A stretch of 64,000 nt of DNA from Dehalococcoidia bacterium (GTDB taxonomy: Bacteria; Chloroflexota; Dehalococcoidia; GIF9; UBA5629). The position numbers and the translations under genes are program-made. Shown in pieces: positions 34,994-43,357 of the stretch. The notes under the pieces are model-generated. The model worked only from the letters and a program-made list of their open reading frames with translations, did no database searches and was not told where the DNA came from. Numbering within the stretch: position 1 is the first letter of the stretch; each line of letters begins with the position of its first letter. Where the stretch lies: contig JBAZEK010000004.1 in assembly GCA_041653995.1 (NCBI GenBank), forward strand, positions 1 to 64,000, read 5' to 3'.

Positions 34994-36325
34994 ATGGTTG
35001 AAACTCTGAAAGAGAAATTCGACGCTATAGTTGTGGGTACTGGTCCCGGCGGGGCCACCGTGGCCAGAGAGCTGACCAACGCCGGCAAGAAGGTGCTGAT
35101 GCTGGACTGGGGTTCCAATGCCCCCGTGCAGGGCAGCAACGCGCAGGCCCTCGGGTACATCGGCATGCCCTATAAGAGCCTGTATTTCATCGACAATTTC
35201 CTGGGACTGGTGCGCGCCATCACGGTGGGCGGCAGCTCAATAGTCTATTATGCCACCGCCTGGGAGCCGCCTTTCGACTATTGGGATAAATACGGCATAA
35301 ACCTGCGCGACGAGGCGGCCGAGATTAAAAAAGAGGTCCCCATCAATCCTCTTAAGGACGAATTGATCGGACCCTCAGCCAAAATGATCGCCCGGAGCGC
35401 ACGCGACCTGGGCTACAACTGGCAGAAGCTCAACAAGTTCGTGTACCTCGACAAATGCCGGGCCAAGTGTGATAAGTGCGACCTGGGATGCCCTTACGGC
35501 GCCAAGTGGAACTCGCGTATGTTCGTCCAGGACGCCGCCTCAAAGGGCGCGCAGCTGCTGGACCTGGCGCGTGTAAACAGGATCATCGTTGAAAACAAAA
35601 AGGCCACGGGCGTGGAGTTCTCGCGCAAGGGCAAGAAGTATATCGCCGGCGCAGACAAAGTGATAGTGGCAGCGGGCGGGATCGGCTCGCCCATCATACT
35701 GGAGAACAGCGGCATCCCGCAGGCGGGCGCCAATTTCTTCTACGATCCGCTGATCGCGGTGTTCGGGACGGTGAAAGGACTGGATGACGGCAAGGAGTTC
35801 CCCATGGCCATGGGGCAGCACATGGTGGAGGACGACTACCTGATGACGGACATGACTCTACCCTGGCTGATCTACGACGTATTCACCGCCGAGGTCTTCC
35901 GCTTCGACAAACTGTCGAACAGGAGCCAGCTGACTATTATGATTAAGGCGCGCGACAGCCTGGGAGGCAAGATCAGCAAATCCGGGTGCATCAGGAAACC
36001 GTTTACACAGATAGAGCGCGGCAAGCTGATGAGCGGATTTGAGCGCGCCAAAAAGATTCTCAAGAACGCCGGCGCCAAAGATATTTTCAAGACCTGGTGG
36101 ATCGCCTCGCATCCGGGCGGAACCTGCAAGATAAATGATATCGTGGACGCCAACCTCAAGACGGAGATCGACAACCTCTACGTCTGTGACTGCTCGGTGA
36201 TACCGTCCGAGTGGGGCCGGCCCCCGGTCTATTCGATCCTGTGCCTGGGTAAACGGCTGGGAAAGCACCTTACGGCCAGCAGGGCGGAGTCCAAAGCAAC
36301 GGCGGCGGCGCCTGCAGGAAATTAG
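34994..36325 (+). CDS. GMC-family FAD oxidoreductase with four-Cys cluster
   Basis: About 443 residues from ATG 34994, preceded by GGGAGG; longer in-frame starts lack ribosome sites. The FAD-binding fold begins AIVVGTGPGGATVAREL, with GxGxxG at residues 15-20. The C-terminal part has the GMC-type substrate domain and the ending SEWGRPPVYSILCLGKRLG. Unusually, residues 155-166 read CRAKCDKCDLGC (C-x3-C-x2-C-x3-C), which could bind an iron-sulfur cluster or zinc. Such enzymes oxidise alcohols or sugars and pass electrons to an acceptor. The substrate is unknown. Confidence 0.8.
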   Translation: MVETLKEKFDAIVVGTGPGGATVARELTNAGKKVLMLDWGSNAPVQGSNAQALGYIGMPYKSLYFIDNFLGLVRAITVGGSSIVYYATAWEPPFDYWDKYGINLRDEAAEIKKEVPINPLKDELIGPSAKMIARSARDLGYNWQKLNKFVYLDKCRAKCDKCDLGCPYGAKWNSRMFVQDAASKGAQLLDLARVNRIIVENKKATGVEFSRKGKKYIAGADKVIVAAGGIGSPIILENSGIPQAGANFFYDPLIAVFGTVKGLDDGKEFPMAMGQHMVEDDYLMTDMTLPWLIYDVFTAEVFRFDKLSNRSQLTIMIKARDSLGGKISKSGCIRKPFTQIERGKLMSGFERAKKILKNAGAKDIFKTWWIASHPGGTCKINDIVDANLKTEIDNLYVCDCSVIPSEWGRPPVYSILCLGKRLGKHLTASRAESKATAAAPAGN

Positions 36326-36340
36326 CCCATCCACCGGAAC

Positions 36341-36403
36341 GCGGGGGCACCTGAATGTACGCTCCTACAGGAAAAATGCGGGGGCGGATTTTTAAACCCG
36401 CCC
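36341..36403. repeat. Composite GC-rich palindromic repeat, copy 3
   Basis: A GGGGGCACCTGAATGTACG module (from 36344) is followed by CTCCTAC, then a GGGGCGGATTTTTAAACCCG module (36381-36403). The same two modules occur in the other order at 39075-39145. Non-coding. Confidence 0.75.
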
Positions 36404-36440
36404 GGCGGCAAATATTAAAAATATTAATAAGGACCAGAAA

Positions 36441-37529
36441 ATGACGATACCTCTATTTGAAGCCTACCCGGCCCTGGAGAAGCGTGTGCCCTGGATATCT
36501 CTGGGCCAGTATCCCACGCCCGTGCAAAAGCTTGAAAACCTGGGCAAGACTATAGGCTACCCCGAAATCTGGATAAAGCGCGATGACAAGTCGTCGGACG
36601 TCTACGGGGGCAACAAGATACGCAAACTGGAATTCGCTATCGCCGACGCCCTGCGCAAGAAGAAGAAATACATGATCACGGTGGGCGGCATCGGCACCAA
36701 CCACGGCCTGGCCACCACCATTCACTGCGGCCGCGCCGGCATCAAAACGGCGCTGGTTCTCATCCCCCAGCAGATCACCGACAAAGTGCAGGAGAACCTG
36801 CTACTGGACCAGCATTTCGGCGCCGATATAAACGTGGGGCGCAGCACCATGGAAGCCTACCTGCGGGCGGCCTGGTTGATACTGACCCACCCCAACTTCT
36901 ACCTGCTCTGGGCCGGAGGCACATCTCCTCTCAGCACCTTCGGGTACGTTAACGCCGCCCTGGAACTGAAACAGCAAATCGGCGCAGGCCTGCTGCCCGA
37001 GCCCAAATACATTTTCGGCGCCACCGGCTCCATGGGCACCACGGCCGGATTGATCGTTGGATGCAGGCTTGCCGGGCTGAAAAGCCGTATCGCGGGGGTC
37101 AAGGTCTCTATGGACGCCTATTCCAACGTAAAGGGCATCGTATCGCTGTGCAATAAGACTATTAAATTAATGCGTAAGTACGATCCTTCAGTGCCGGATA
37201 TGAAGTTCACTGACTCCGATTTCGACCTGGAACAGGATTTCTTCGGGGGGGAGTACGGCAGGGTGACTCCGGAGGGCAGGGCCGCCGTGGACCTGATCAA
37301 GAAAACCGAGGGCATCAAGCTGGAGACCACCTACACGGGCAAGGCGCTGGCAGCCATGCTGGACTTCATTAAAAAAGGCAGGTCGCCGGACGGCGCTCCG
37401 CTGCTATTCTGGAACACCTACAACAGCGTGGATTACAGCGAGACCATTAAAAAGTGCGGCGGCTTCAAAACACTCCCCAAATGCGCGCAGTGGGCCTTTA
37501 AGGAGAACCTGATACCCTATCTGAAATAG
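36441..37529 (+). CDS. ACC deaminase / D-cysteine desulfhydrase family PLP enzyme
   Basis: A 362-residue fold-type II PLP enzyme. Lys59 in YGGNKIRKLEF is the cofactor lysine, and the phosphate-binding region is ATGSMGTTAG near residue 195. The family includes 1-aminocyclopropane-1-carboxylate deaminase and D-cysteine desulfhydrase; residues that separate them cannot be judged with confidence here, and a general D-amino acid or cysteine lyase role is more likely in an anaerobe. AAGGA precedes ATG 36441. An amino acid permease gene follows about 190 bp downstream on the same strand, so the enzyme may act on an imported amino acid. Confidence 0.82.
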   Translation: MTIPLFEAYPALEKRVPWISLGQYPTPVQKLENLGKTIGYPEIWIKRDDKSSDVYGGNKIRKLEFAIADALRKKKKYMITVGGIGTNHGLATTIHCGRAGIKTALVLIPQQITDKVQENLLLDQHFGADINVGRSTMEAYLRAAWLILTHPNFYLLWAGGTSPLSTFGYVNAALELKQQIGAGLLPEPKYIFGATGSMGTTAGLIVGCRLAGLKSRIAGVKVSMDAYSNVKGIVSLCNKTIKLMRKYDPSVPDMKFTDSDFDLEQDFFGGEYGRVTPEGRAAVDLIKKTEGIKLETTYTGKALAAMLDFIKKGRSPDGAPLLFWNTYNSVDYSETIKKCGGFKTLPKCAQWAFKENLIPYLK

Positions 37530-37560
37530 GAGATTGCGAGCGAACCTGAACAAGAGGGAA

Positions 37561-37690
37561 AATTCTAAATATTAAACTCTAAACAATATCAAATGATCAA
37601 AATTCATAGGATTCCGGTATTTGAACATTTGAGTTTTATATTTATTTAGGATTTAGAATTTAGATATTAGAGTTTAATATTGTTTGGAGT
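37561..37690. repeat. AT-rich imperfect inverted repeat
   Basis: ATTAAACTCTAA (37571-37582) pairs perfectly with TTAGAGTTTAAT (37667-37678), within longer, imperfectly matching arms. The region is far more AT-rich than either neighbour and ends just before the permease ribosome site. Confidence 0.65.
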
Positions 37691-37716
37691 TTGGGATTCT
37701 ATTTGGGAGGATGAGT

Positions 37717-39078
37717 ATGCAGGAAAAAGAAGGTTCATCCGGCCCGGGCCTTAAGAAATCACTGGGGCTGCTTGATATCGTCTCCATAGAGGTTGGCGCC
37801 ATCATCGGGGCGGGCATCTTCGCTCTGACAGGCCTGGCGGTGGCGAAATGCGGCCCCGGCGTGCCCATTGCCTTCATCATCGCAGCGCTGCCCATGGTGC
37901 TGGCCCTGTTGCCCATCGGCATGCTGGCCTCAATCCTTCCTACCGTAGGCGGCAGCTTCCGCTACCCCAGCCGTATACTCAGCCCCTTCTGGGGTTTCAT
38001 CGGCGTCTGGGGCATCATGATGGGCATCATGCTGGGCGGCATGCCCATGTATGCCCTTAACTTCGCCGACTATACGCGCGTGATCTTCCCCACCTTCGAC
38101 CGTAACCTGGTGGCCGTGATAACCCTGTCCTTCTTCTTTGTGATCAACCTGGTGGGCGTTAAGGCCGCCGGCGCCGTGCAGGTAGGCATGTTCTTCGTGC
38201 TGCTGGTGGCGCTGGTGGTCTACATTATCTGGGGCATACCGGCCATAGATCCCGCCAACCTCACACCACTTTTCCCCGGCGGGGCGGTCGGCCTTGCCAT
38301 TGCCGCCGGCACGCTCTTCTTCGCCTACATGGGCGCCAACTTCATCATCGACCTGGGCGCCGAGATCAAGAACGCGGGCCGGAATATTCCATTGTCCTTC
38401 GCCATCAGCATGCCAATCATAATCACTATCTACACACTGATGGGACTGGTGACTGTGGGCGCCGCGCCGTCCAGCGTCTGCGCCAACCAGCCGCTTTCCA
38501 TTGCCGCCGGTTACTTCATGCCGCCCGGGTTGGCCATTTTCTTCACGGTAGGCGGGGGGCTGCTGGCCCTGGCCACCACCATCAACGCCACTTTCATGTT
38601 CGCCTCGCGTTATATACTGGTTTTCGCCGAGGACGGGGTCTTTCCACAGGCGCTGGCGGGCATCAATAAAAAGTTCGGCACGCCCCACTGGGGTCTACTC
38701 GTTATGTTCGTGCTCTCCCTGGCCACCCTGCCACTGGGGTCATCGTCCTTCGAGGTGCTGGCCTACACCGCCTCCATCGGTTCCATCGTGCTGCTCTTCC
38801 CCATCCTCATCTCAGCCATGCGCTTCCCCCGCAAAATGCCCGAAGCCTTCGCCAGAGCCCCCTTTAAACTCAAGGGCGCATGGCTTTACATAGTCTCTGC
38901 GCTGGCGCTGCTGTTCGGCGCATTCTTCATCGCCGCGCTGGTCATGGAGAGCCTGACCGCCTTCCTCATCTTAATAGTCTGGATGATTATCGGCGTCATC
39001 TATTACGTGATCCGCGACCGTTACCTGAAGAAAAAGCGTGGTTCAGGATTGGGCGCTATTGCAAACAAAGCGATGTAG
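37717..39078 (+). CDS. APC-superfamily amino acid permease
   Basis: About 453 residues and 12 predicted membrane helices. The first helix carries the APC signature IEVGAIIGAGIFALTG, where the substrate backbone binds in the unwound section. The remaining layout fits the amino acid-polyamine-organocation family. Start: ATG 37717 with GGGAGG at 37705-37710 at good spacing; ATG 37711 is too close. The upstream ACC-deaminase-like enzyme suggests that it imports an amino acid which is then deaminated. The substrate cannot be read from sequence. Confidence 0.85.
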   Translation: MQEKEGSSGPGLKKSLGLLDIVSIEVGAIIGAGIFALTGLAVAKCGPGVPIAFIIAALPMVLALLPIGMLASILPTVGGSFRYPSRILSPFWGFIGVWGIMMGIMLGGMPMYALNFADYTRVIFPTFDRNLVAVITLSFFFVINLVGVKAAGAVQVGMFFVLLVALVVYIIWGIPAIDPANLTPLFPGGAVGLAIAAGTLFFAYMGANFIIDLGAEIKNAGRNIPLSFAISMPIIITIYTLMGLVTVGAAPSSVCANQPLSIAAGYFMPPGLAIFFTVGGGLLALATTINATFMFASRYILVFAEDGVFPQALAGINKKFGTPHWGLLVMFVLSLATLPLGSSSFEVLAYTASIGSIVLLFPILISAMRFPRKMPEAFARAPFKLKGAWLYIVSALALLFGAFFIAALVMESLTAFLILIVWMIIGVIYYVIRDRYLKKKRGSGLGAIANKAM

Positions 39079-39145
39079 GGGCGGGTTTTTAAACCCGCTC
39101 GACACATGCATTAAGCTGCGGGCGCACCTGAAGGTACGCCCCTAC
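39075..39145. repeat. Composite palindromic repeat with terminal inverted repeats, copy 4
   Basis: A 71-bp element bounded by GTAGGGGCG (39075-39083) and its exact complement CGCCCCTAC (39137-39145). It contains a GCGGGTTTTTAAACCCGC hairpin and a GGCGCACCTGAAGGTACG module. It overlaps the permease stop codon and is the most complete copy of the family in this window. Confidence 0.85.
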
Positions 39146-39158
39146 GGTGAGTCCTAAA

Positions 39159-39806
39159 CTATTTTTCAGGTATAATCCCGCGCCTGATAGCGAAATGTAT
39201 GAGTTCGGTGCGGTTGCGCAATCCCAGCTTCTGCATAACCCTGGCCCGATGCACCTCTACCGTACGAGGGCTGATGAAAAGCCTCTCCGCGATATTTGAA
39301 CTGGTGAACCCCTGCGCCGCCAGGTGCAGCACCTCGCGCTCGCGCGAGGTGAGCATATCATAGGGTTCGAGCCGGCTCTCCTCAGACCTTTGCAGATAGG
39401 CTTCTATAGCGCGGTCCGAGAGAGGTGGCGCCAGGTAGCGCCTTCCCAGCGACGCCTCCCGCACAGCGCGCACCAACTCTTCGGGGGAGGAGTCCTTCAA
39501 CACATATGAACAGGCGCCTGCCTGCAGCGCTTCAACCACATAACAATCATTCCCGTACATGGACAGTACGACAGCGGCGGTATGAGGCGACTTTTTCCTG
39601 ATCTGCCGGATGACCGCCAGCCCGCTCATATCCGCCAGCATCAGATCGACTATCATGACATCGGGCTTTATCTGCCCGGCCAGCAGCGCGGCCTCAGCGC
39701 CGCTGCCCGCCTCACCACTCACACGAATATCCGCTTCGGATTCGAGCAGGGCTTTGATGCCCTTGCGCACCACATGATGATCATCAGCCAGAATAACACT
39801 GATCAT
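39159..39806 (-). CDS. NarL/FixJ-type response regulator
   Basis: A 215-residue response regulator: receiver domain (about residues 1-120) with Asp8, Asp9 and the phosphoacceptor Asp54 in MIVDLML, then a LuxR-type helix-turn-helix (about 148-210) with LTSREREVLHLAAQGFTSSNIAERL. It follows its histidine kinase gene by 3 bp on the minus strand, forming a complete two-component pair. The targets are unknown. A palindromic repeat just beyond its stop may separate it from the convergent permease gene. Confidence 0.93.
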   Translation of the reverse strand: MISVILADDHHVVRKGIKALLESEADIRVSGEAGSGAEAALLAGQIKPDVMIVDLMLADMSGLAVIRQIRKKSPHTAAVVLSMYGNDCYVVEALQAGACSYVLKDSSPEELVRAVREASLGRRYLAPPLSDRAIEAYLQRSEESRLEPYDMLTSREREVLHLAAQGFTSSNIAERLFISPRTVEVHRARVMQKLGLRNRTELIHFAIRRGIIPEK

Positions 39807-39809
39807 TTT

Positions 39810-40475
39810 TTATTCGATCACCTTCCTCGATCTGACGGGGAGGGGAAGCTCAGCCGTGACTACCGTCCCCGTACCGGGTGCAGAGGAAAGGGAAAACCTG
39901 CCGCCTGCGATCAGGGCGCGTCCGTGCATGCCGTTAATACCCCCGGGCCAGGTGTCGGCAAGCTTATCGGCCTCAAAGCCGCATCCACTGTCCTCGATGT
40001 GTACGGAAAGTATCCAGCGGTCGGACCACACTCTGACCCTGGCTTCGCCCGTGCCCGCGTGCGCCGCTACGTTTTCCAGCGCTTCTTTAACGATGCGATA
40101 AGCGGCCAGTCCGGTCTCGGCAGGTATTTTCTTGTGCAGCCCCTGGTGCTCGAACTGAACGGCCACGTGAGTGCGCGAAGTGAAGCTCTCAAACAGGTAG
40201 AGCAGAGCCGGCAGCAGCCCCAGGTCGTCCAGCATCTTGGGGCGTAGCTCCAGGGAAAGCTCGCGCGCCAGCGACATCATCTCATTAACCAACGACTGCG
40301 CCTCACTCAAAGTATAGCGCGCCTTATCCGGGGAGGAGTTCATCGCATCGCCCAGCAGCAACTTGAGCACAGCCAGCGACTGCCCCAGCCTATCGTGGAG
40401 TTCGCGGGCAATAATCCGCCGTTCCCCCTCCTGTATATCTACAAGCACTTTAGCGGTCGAAAGAGGATCATCCAT
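39810..40475 (-). CDS. Compact histidine kinase without sensor domain
   Basis: Only 221 residues. The HisKA_3 dimerisation domain begins almost at once, with the phosphoacceptor His27 in ARELHDRLGQ. The HATPase_c domain has the N-box-like IVKEALENVAAHA and DSGCGFEADKL. There is no membrane helix, PAS or GAF domain, so it must sense in the cytoplasm, through a partner protein or not at all. The protein reads as complete, not truncated: the start is ATG 40475 and the first helix is intact. It pairs with the regulator gene 3 bp downstream. Confidence 0.88.
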   Translation of the reverse strand: MDDPLSTAKVLVDIQEGERRIIARELHDRLGQSLAVLKLLLGDAMNSSPDKARYTLSEAQSLVNEMMSLARELSLELRPKMLDDLGLLPALLYLFESFTSRTHVAVQFEHQGLHKKIPAETGLAAYRIVKEALENVAAHAGTGEARVRVWSDRWILSVHIEDSGCGFEADKLADTWPGGINGMHGRALIAGGRFSLSSAPGTGTVVTAELPLPVRSRKVIE

Positions 40476-40537
40476 AAGGCCAACATGATATGGCCCGTAC
40501 CGCTGTTTGTCAATCCTTGCCCAAGCCCAGCCATAGC

Positions 40538-40566
40538 TTGATTTCCTTTATCGGCGCATGTAAGAT
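40538..40566 (+). promoter_or_regulatory. Possible promoter of metF
   Basis: TTGATT (40538-40543), a 17-bp spacer and TAAGAT (40561-40566) lie about 45 bp before ATG 40612. The boxes match the consensus at four of six positions each. Confidence 0.35.
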
Positions 40567-40611
40567 TAACGTTGTTTTTGGCCTCAATCGGGCTGTTTTT
40601 AAGGCAAGCGG

Positions 40612-41481
40612 ATGAAGATAAGTGAAATTATAAGAGGGCAGGGCAAATGCCTCTCTTTTGAGTTCTTTCCGCCAAAAACGCCCACCGGCGAGGAAAGGCT
40701 ATTGAAGCGGATTGAAAACCTGAAGGTTTTCAATCCGTCCTTTATCTCGGTCACACAGCATGCAGGGGCTGACACGCTGGGCAAGACCAAGCATATCGTG
40801 AGGAAGCTCCACGATGAAACCGGGCTGACCGTGATGCCGCATATCACCTGCGCCGATCCGCGCAGAAGCGAACTTGAACCTGTGATCAATTACTACCGGC
40901 AGCTGGGCACCGAGAACATACTGGCGCTGCGCGGCGATCCCGAAGAATACGGAGCAGATGTGTTCGACGGCCAGGAGCACTTCCGCTTCGCCTCCGACCT
41001 GGTGCGCTTCCTGGCCACTTACCAGAGATTCTGCGTCGGCGTGGCTGTTTATCCCGAAGGCCACCTGGAATCGCCTAACCTCGGGCTGGACACCGCCTAC
41101 ACCAAACAGAAAATCGACCAGGGAGCGGAGTTCGGCATTACGCAGATGTTCTTCGAGAACTTCCACTTCTATCAGATGATGGACCGCTTCGAGCAGGATG
41201 GTATCGACATACCCATTATTGCCGGAATTATGCCCATCACCGACTTTCAGAAGGTCGAGCGCTTCAGCGAGCTCTCCGGCGTGGAGATACCCGTGCCCAT
41301 CGTCACCAAATTCGAAGAGATGGACGATCCGGATGAGATTATTAAGGCCGGCATCGACCTGGCCACCGAGCAGTGCCTGGACCTGCTGGAAAACGGTGTG
41401 CGTTACTTACATTTTTACACGCTGAACCGGGACGAGCCGGCGGCAAAAATATTGAATAATCTATCTTCCGCACTGACTTGA
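40612..41481 (+). CDS. metF: Methylenetetrahydrofolate reductase
   Basis: A 289-residue FAD-dependent TIM-barrel enzyme that reduces methylene-THF to methyl-THF. The N-terminus has LSFEFFPPKTPTGEERL with the conserved Glu, followed by SVTQHAGA. RGDPEEYG and the FFENFHFYQMMDR segments also match MetF. The length is normal for a bacterial enzyme without a regulatory domain. In anaerobes it supplies methyl groups to methionine synthase or to the Wood-Ljungdahl pathway; no other pathway genes lie nearby, but a corrinoid methyltransferase pair is at 59175. MetV-type partner subunits are not seen. Confidence 0.93.
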   Translation: MKISEIIRGQGKCLSFEFFPPKTPTGEERLLKRIENLKVFNPSFISVTQHAGADTLGKTKHIVRKLHDETGLTVMPHITCADPRRSELEPVINYYRQLGTENILALRGDPEEYGADVFDGQEHFRFASDLVRFLATYQRFCVGVAVYPEGHLESPNLGLDTAYTKQKIDQGAEFGITQMFFENFHFYQMMDRFEQDGIDIPIIAGIMPITDFQKVERFSELSGVEIPVPIVTKFEEMDDPDEIIKAGIDLATEQCLDLLENGVRYLHFYTLNRDEPAAKILNNLSSALT

Positions 41482-41527
41482 TCCAATAAATCACACAAAT
41501 ATTTTACACATACGAAAGGGAGGTTAC

Positions 41528-42739
41528 ATGCAGGTATTAGAAGGTATCAAGATCATCGAGCTCGTCCATATGCCTCCGGGCGAACTCTGCAGTATGATCC
41601 TGGGAGATTTCGGGGCCGATATCATTAAAGTGGAGGCTGTACCGCAGGCCGGCGGACGAAAATTGATCGACCCCGCCGAGGCCGAGGCCCTCAAGTCGTT
41701 TATGGCCTACAACGCCGTCAACCGCAATAAAAAGAGCATACGACTGAACCTTAAGTCAGAGGATGGGAAGCAGGTCTTTTACAAGCTGGCTCAACAGGCC
41801 GACGTGGTCATCGAAGGCTTCCGTCCCGGCGTGGCCGGGCGCATGGGCGTGGACTACGCGACGATAAATAAAATCAATCCACGCATCGTGTACTGCTCAC
41901 TCAGCGGATACGGGCAGGACGGCCCCTACAGCCAGAATCCGGGACACGATATAAACTACATCTCCATAGCCGGGGCTCTCAACCTGATAGGATGGCCCGG
42001 CAGCCCGCCGGCCATCCCTCTCAATTTCCTGGCCGACTTCGCCGGCGCCTCGCTGCATGGTGTCATGGGCATCCTGCTGGCGCTTTTCGCGCGCCAGTCC
42101 TCGGGCAAGGGGCAATTCGTCGATATCTCTTACACGGACAGTGTAATCACGCTCATGACCTTTTTCCTGCAACAGCATTTCGCTGCCGGCATGAAGTTCC
42201 CCCGCGGGCAGTGGGGTCTGGCCGGGGGATATCCATACTATCAGACCTACGAGACATCGGACGGCAAGCTCATCAGTCTCGGCTGCGTGGAGCCATGGTT
42301 CTGGGAAAACCTGTGCCGGGCGATCAACCGTGAAGATCTGAAGGAATTCAGCTTCACACCCGATCATTTCATACAACCTCAACAGGATAAAAAATGGCAA
42401 CAGGCTACGGAGGAGGTCAAGAAGGTCTTCCTGACCAGGACGCGCGATGAATGGTTTGAGATACTGTGCAAATATGACGTGCCGGCCGGAAAGGTCTACG
42501 ATATAGACGAGGTGGCCACCGACCCGCAGCTCCTGCACCGCAAAATGCTGCTGGAATTCGATCATCCCAAGCTGGGCAAGGTCAGGCAGCCCGGCATAGC
42601 CATCAAACTCTCTCAAACTCCGGGCAGCGTGAGGAGCATGGCCCCTTACTCGGGCGAGAACACGGACGAGGTGATGAAGTCGCTGGGCTATGCCAAACAG
42701 GATATGGAAAGCTTGCGCAAAGCTAACGCGATAGGCTAA
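41528..42739 (+). CDS. Family III CoA-transferase (CaiB/BaiF)
   Basis: A 403-residue enzyme. It opens with LEGIKIIELVHMPPGELCSM and GDFGADIIKVE, the family start, then has CSLSGYGQDGPY. The catalytic Asp is Asp204 in GKGQFVDISYTDSV, equivalent to the Asp of formyl-CoA transferase. These enzymes move CoA between carboxylic acids. GGGAGG before ATG 41528 supports the start. The nearby acyl-CoA genes (44302-45944) on the opposite strand suggest fatty or aromatic acid metabolism; the acid used is unknown. Confidence 0.9.
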   Translation: MQVLEGIKIIELVHMPPGELCSMILGDFGADIIKVEAVPQAGGRKLIDPAEAEALKSFMAYNAVNRNKKSIRLNLKSEDGKQVFYKLAQQADVVIEGFRPGVAGRMGVDYATINKINPRIVYCSLSGYGQDGPYSQNPGHDINYISIAGALNLIGWPGSPPAIPLNFLADFAGASLHGVMGILLALFARQSSGKGQFVDISYTDSVITLMTFFLQQHFAAGMKFPRGQWGLAGGYPYYQTYETSDGKLISLGCVEPWFWENLCRAINREDLKEFSFTPDHFIQPQQDKKWQQATEEVKKVFLTRTRDEWFEILCKYDVPAGKVYDIDEVATDPQLLHRKMLLEFDHPKLGKVRQPGIAIKLSQTPGSVRSMAPYSGENTDEVMKSLGYAKQDMESLRKANAIG

Positions 42740-42764
42740 AATTTGAGATACAGGAGGTGGGAAT

Positions 42765-43004
42765 ATGGCAGCCAAAGCATTCGTACTGGTAACAACATCG
42801 GTGGGGCAGACCAAGTCGGTCCTCACTCATCTCAAGAAGCTCGACGGCATAAAGAGCGTGGACGCCGTGATGGGACCTTACGACATCATCGCTGTAGTGG
42901 AAGGGGAATCGGTGGATAATGTTGGCAAGCTGATTACCGAGCAGTTCCACAAGATCAGCGGTATCGAGCGCACAACTACCTGCCAGACGATCAGGATCGC
43001 CTGA
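42765..43004 (+). CDS. Stand-alone Lrp/AsnC ligand-binding domain protein
   Basis: A 79-residue protein made only of the RAM (AsnC_trans_reg) domain: AFVLVTTSVGQTKSVLTHL, DAVMGPYDIIAVVEG and a final TCQTIRIA strand. There is no DNA-binding helix-turn-helix, so it cannot bind DNA alone. Such small proteins form ring-like oligomers and may bind amino acids or modulate other regulators. An AGGAGG ribosome site precedes ATG 42765. It sits between the CoA-transferase and HIT genes, with 25- and 11-bp gaps, and is probably co-transcribed with both. Confidence 0.88.
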   Translation: MAAKAFVLVTTSVGQTKSVLTHLKKLDGIKSVDAVMGPYDIIAVVEGESVDNVGKLITEQFHKISGIERTTTCQTIRIA

Positions 43005-43015
43005 CAAGCCCGGCC

Positions 43016-43357
43016 ATGGACTGCATATTCTGTAAGATCGCTGCCGGAACCATACCGGCGGATGTTGTCTACAGCGATGAGGAATTGATCGCCTTTCGCG
43101 ATATTCATCCGATGGCGCCCGTCCACGATGTCCTTATACCCAGGAAACACATCGAGTCGGTAAACGGCCTCTCCGCCTCCGACCAATCACTTGCCGGCCG
43201 GATGTTGCTGACAGCGGGAAAGGTAGCTGAAAAGGAGGGCATCGCGGAATCAGGCTACCGCCTGACATTCAATTGCGGCCCGGACGGCACGCAGGTCGTC
43301 CCGCATCTCCACCTCCACATACTGGGCGGACGCCTGCTATCGGAGAAACTGGGTTAA
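43016..43357 (+). CDS. HIT-family nucleotide hydrolase (HinT type)
   Basis: A 113-residue histidine-triad protein. It begins DCIFCKIAAG, with two cysteines that may bind zinc, and has the catalytic triad His97-His99-His101 in PHLHLHILGGR. HinT enzymes hydrolyse AMP-lysine and related nucleoside phosphoramidates. The start codon follows the previous stop by 11 bp. Its last 4 bp overlap the 3' end of the convergent ispH gene. Confidence 0.94.
   Translation: MDCIFCKIAAGTIPADVVYSDEELIAFRDIHPMAPVHDVLIPRKHIESVNGLSASDQSLAGRMLLTAGKVAEKEGIAESGYRLTFNCGPDGTQVVPHLHLHILGGRLLSEKLG

Noticed and set aside
40476..40611. Riboswitch upstream of metF
   Set aside because: The leader is short and shows no SAM- or cobalamin-riboswitch-like core; only a plausible promoter was seen.
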